Assembly: GCA_013816725.1 (NCBI GenBank)
Contig: JACDEA010000025.1
Location: 1-13,051 of the forward strand
Length of the DNA stretch: 13,051 nucleotides
Source of the DNA: Actinomycetota bacterium
GTDB taxonomy: Bacteria > Actinomycetota > Acidimicrobiia > Acidimicrobiales > JACDEA01
Reading direction: 5' to 3'
The notes under the pieces were generated by a model. That model worked only from the letters and a program-made list of their open reading frames with translations, made no database searches and was not told the DNA's origin. Of the stretch, positions 12,196 through 13,051 are shown piece by piece. The number at the start of each line of letters is the position of its first letter. Position 1 is the stretch's first letter. The position numbers and the translations under genes are program-made.

Positions 12196-13051
12196 TTACT
12201 GCGGACCGGCGACGCGGCGCGGCGTCGCGCTTCTGGCGTCGGAGAGGTTGTAGGCGGTGTTGACCAGGCCGACGTGGGTGAAGGCCTGCGGGAAGTTGCC
12301 GAGAAGGCGACCGGCGACGGGGTCGTACTCCTCGGCGAGAAGCCCGACGTCGTTGCGTATCGAGAGCAGCCGTTCGTAGGCCGCCAGCGCATCGTCGCGC
12401 CGTCCGGCCAGCGCGTAGTTGTCAGCCAACCAGAACGTGCACGGAAGGAACGCACCTTCGCCGGCGGGAAGACCGTCGACGTCGGCTGACGACTCGTCGT
12501 GCGGGTAGCGCATGATGAAGCCGTCAACCGAGAGATCGCGCTCGATCGCGGCCACGGTGGCCAGCATCCGCTCGTCGGTGGCCGGAAGGAAGCCGACGAG
12601 CGGCAGCAGGAGGAGGCTGGCGTCGACGTCGTCGCACCCGTAGTACTGCACGAAGGTGTTGCGGTTCGCGTTCCAGGCCTTCTCGCAGACCTCGTCGTGT
12701 ATCTCGGCGCGAATGGCCCGCCAACGATCGACGGGGCCGTCGAGGCCGAACCTGTGGGAGTCCTTGATGGCGCGGTCGAAACCAACCCACGCCATCACCT
12801 TGGAGTGGGTGAACGGGCGCCGCGGTCCCCGCACCTCCCGGATGCCTTCGTCGGGCTCCTTCCATGCCGACTCGAGGAAATCGAGTAGGACGCGCTGAAG
12901 CTCCCACGCGTCGCCGTCAGCCTCGGCGTCTACCCCGTGCTGTCGGCCGTGGTGCAGCGCGTCCATGACCTCGCCGTACACGTCGAGTTGGCGCTGTTGC
13001 GTCGCCGCGTTGCCGACGCGGACCGGCGATGAGCCCTCGTATCCCGGGAGC
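12196..13051 (-). CDS. glycoside hydrolase family 15 (glucoamylase/trehalase-like), C-terminal part; 5' end outside window
   Basis: 284 C-terminal residues are visible, from 'LPGYEGSSPVRVGNAATQQR' (GH15 marker) to the stop at 12196; the codon at 12979-12981 is an internal valine, not the start. GH15 proteins of this class are usually ~600 aa, so a bit more than half is missing. 'QLDVYGEVMDAL' follows the marker. The general-acid Glu lies in 'DEGIREVRG' (visible residue 72) and the base Glu in 'GEGAFLPCTFW' (residue 198), so both catalytic residues are present. They cleave alpha-glucosidic bonds from non-reducing ends; glucoamylase, trehalase and isomaltase activities all occur, and the sequence does not separate them. 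The residue before the acid Glu is Arg, where Trp is near-universal. The C-terminal end 'GNFPQAFTHVGLVNTAYNL' is normal for the family. No signal peptide can be judged. Confidence 0.9.
   Translation of the reverse strand, partial: LPGYEGSSPVRVGNAATQQRQLDVYGEVMDALHHGRQHGVDAEADGDAWELQRVLLDFLESAWKEPDEGIREVRGPRRPFTHSKVMAWVGFDRAIKDSHRFGLDGPVDRWRAIRAEIHDEVCEKAWNANRNTFVQYYGCDDVDASLLLLPLVGFLPATDERMLATVAAIERDLSVDGFIMRYPHDESSADVDGLPAGEGAFLPCTFWLADNYALAGRRDDALAAYERLLSIRNDVGLLAEEYDPVAGRLLGNFPQAFTHVGLVNTAYNLSDARSATPRRVAGPQ

Noticed and set aside
12185..12199. GTAAC-N5-GTTAC inverted repeat between YihY and GH15 stops
   Set aside because: Only 5-bp arms and no T-run; too weak to call a terminator.

Overview
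The window is GC-rich and densely coded throughout. It looks like a chromosomal piece of an actinobacterium, plausibly of the Acidimicrobiia or a neighbouring lineage. That placement is inferred from four things: GTG and TTG starts are common, several starts sit 6 nt after a TANNNT box (leaderless-type promoters), a tRNA gene lacks an encoded CCA, and there are actinobacterial families such as DUF222-HNH (13E12) and the 'VDTR...NVTAVNPT...DVAGFYS' surface domain. No gap without a gene exceeds 300 bp; the largest, 5901-6083, holds a promoter with an SOS box.

Layout. 1-756 (+): 3' end of a surface protein with a C-terminal membrane anchor, followed 7 nt later by an acetoacetate-decarboxylase-like protein (764-1375). 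A 57-aa two-helix membrane protein (1353-1526, -) meets it tail to tail with overlap. Then (+): a secreted M23 peptidase (1632-2225), an acyl-CoA dehydrogenase-like protein (2267-3415), tRNA-Val(CAC) (3452-3525) and a secreted Thr-rich protein (3680-4168). On the minus strand: a solitary surface domain without a signal peptide (4237-4650) and a DUF222-HNH endonuclease (4767-5900). The HNH promoter has a consensus actinobacterial LexA/SOS box between its -35 and -10. Divergent from it is a tyrosine-phosphatase-family protein (6084-6872, +).

6899-11081 is all minus strand. In transcription order it runs: a 49-aa hydrophobic protein with strong Shine-Dalgarno and its own intrinsic terminator; a membrane-anchored disordered protein (10233-10835); a large NodB deacetylase/GT2 glycosyltransferase fusion (8177-10273) overlapping it by 41 nt; and, 15 nt on, a second acyl-CoA dehydrogenase (6899-8161). 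The window closes with a YihY/BrkB membrane protein (11218-12168, +) and the C-terminal part of a GH15 glucoamylase/trehalase-like enzyme (12196-13051, -).

Themes: cell-envelope work (M23 peptidase, deacetylase-GT fusion, anchored proteins, YihY), acyl-CoA metabolism, and one DNA-damage-responsive gene. I see no CRISPR array, prophage or intact insertion sequence. The most distinctive signals are the SOS box at the HNH gene, the fused exopolysaccharide enzyme coupled to a disordered membrane protein, and the 49-aa gene with its terminator.
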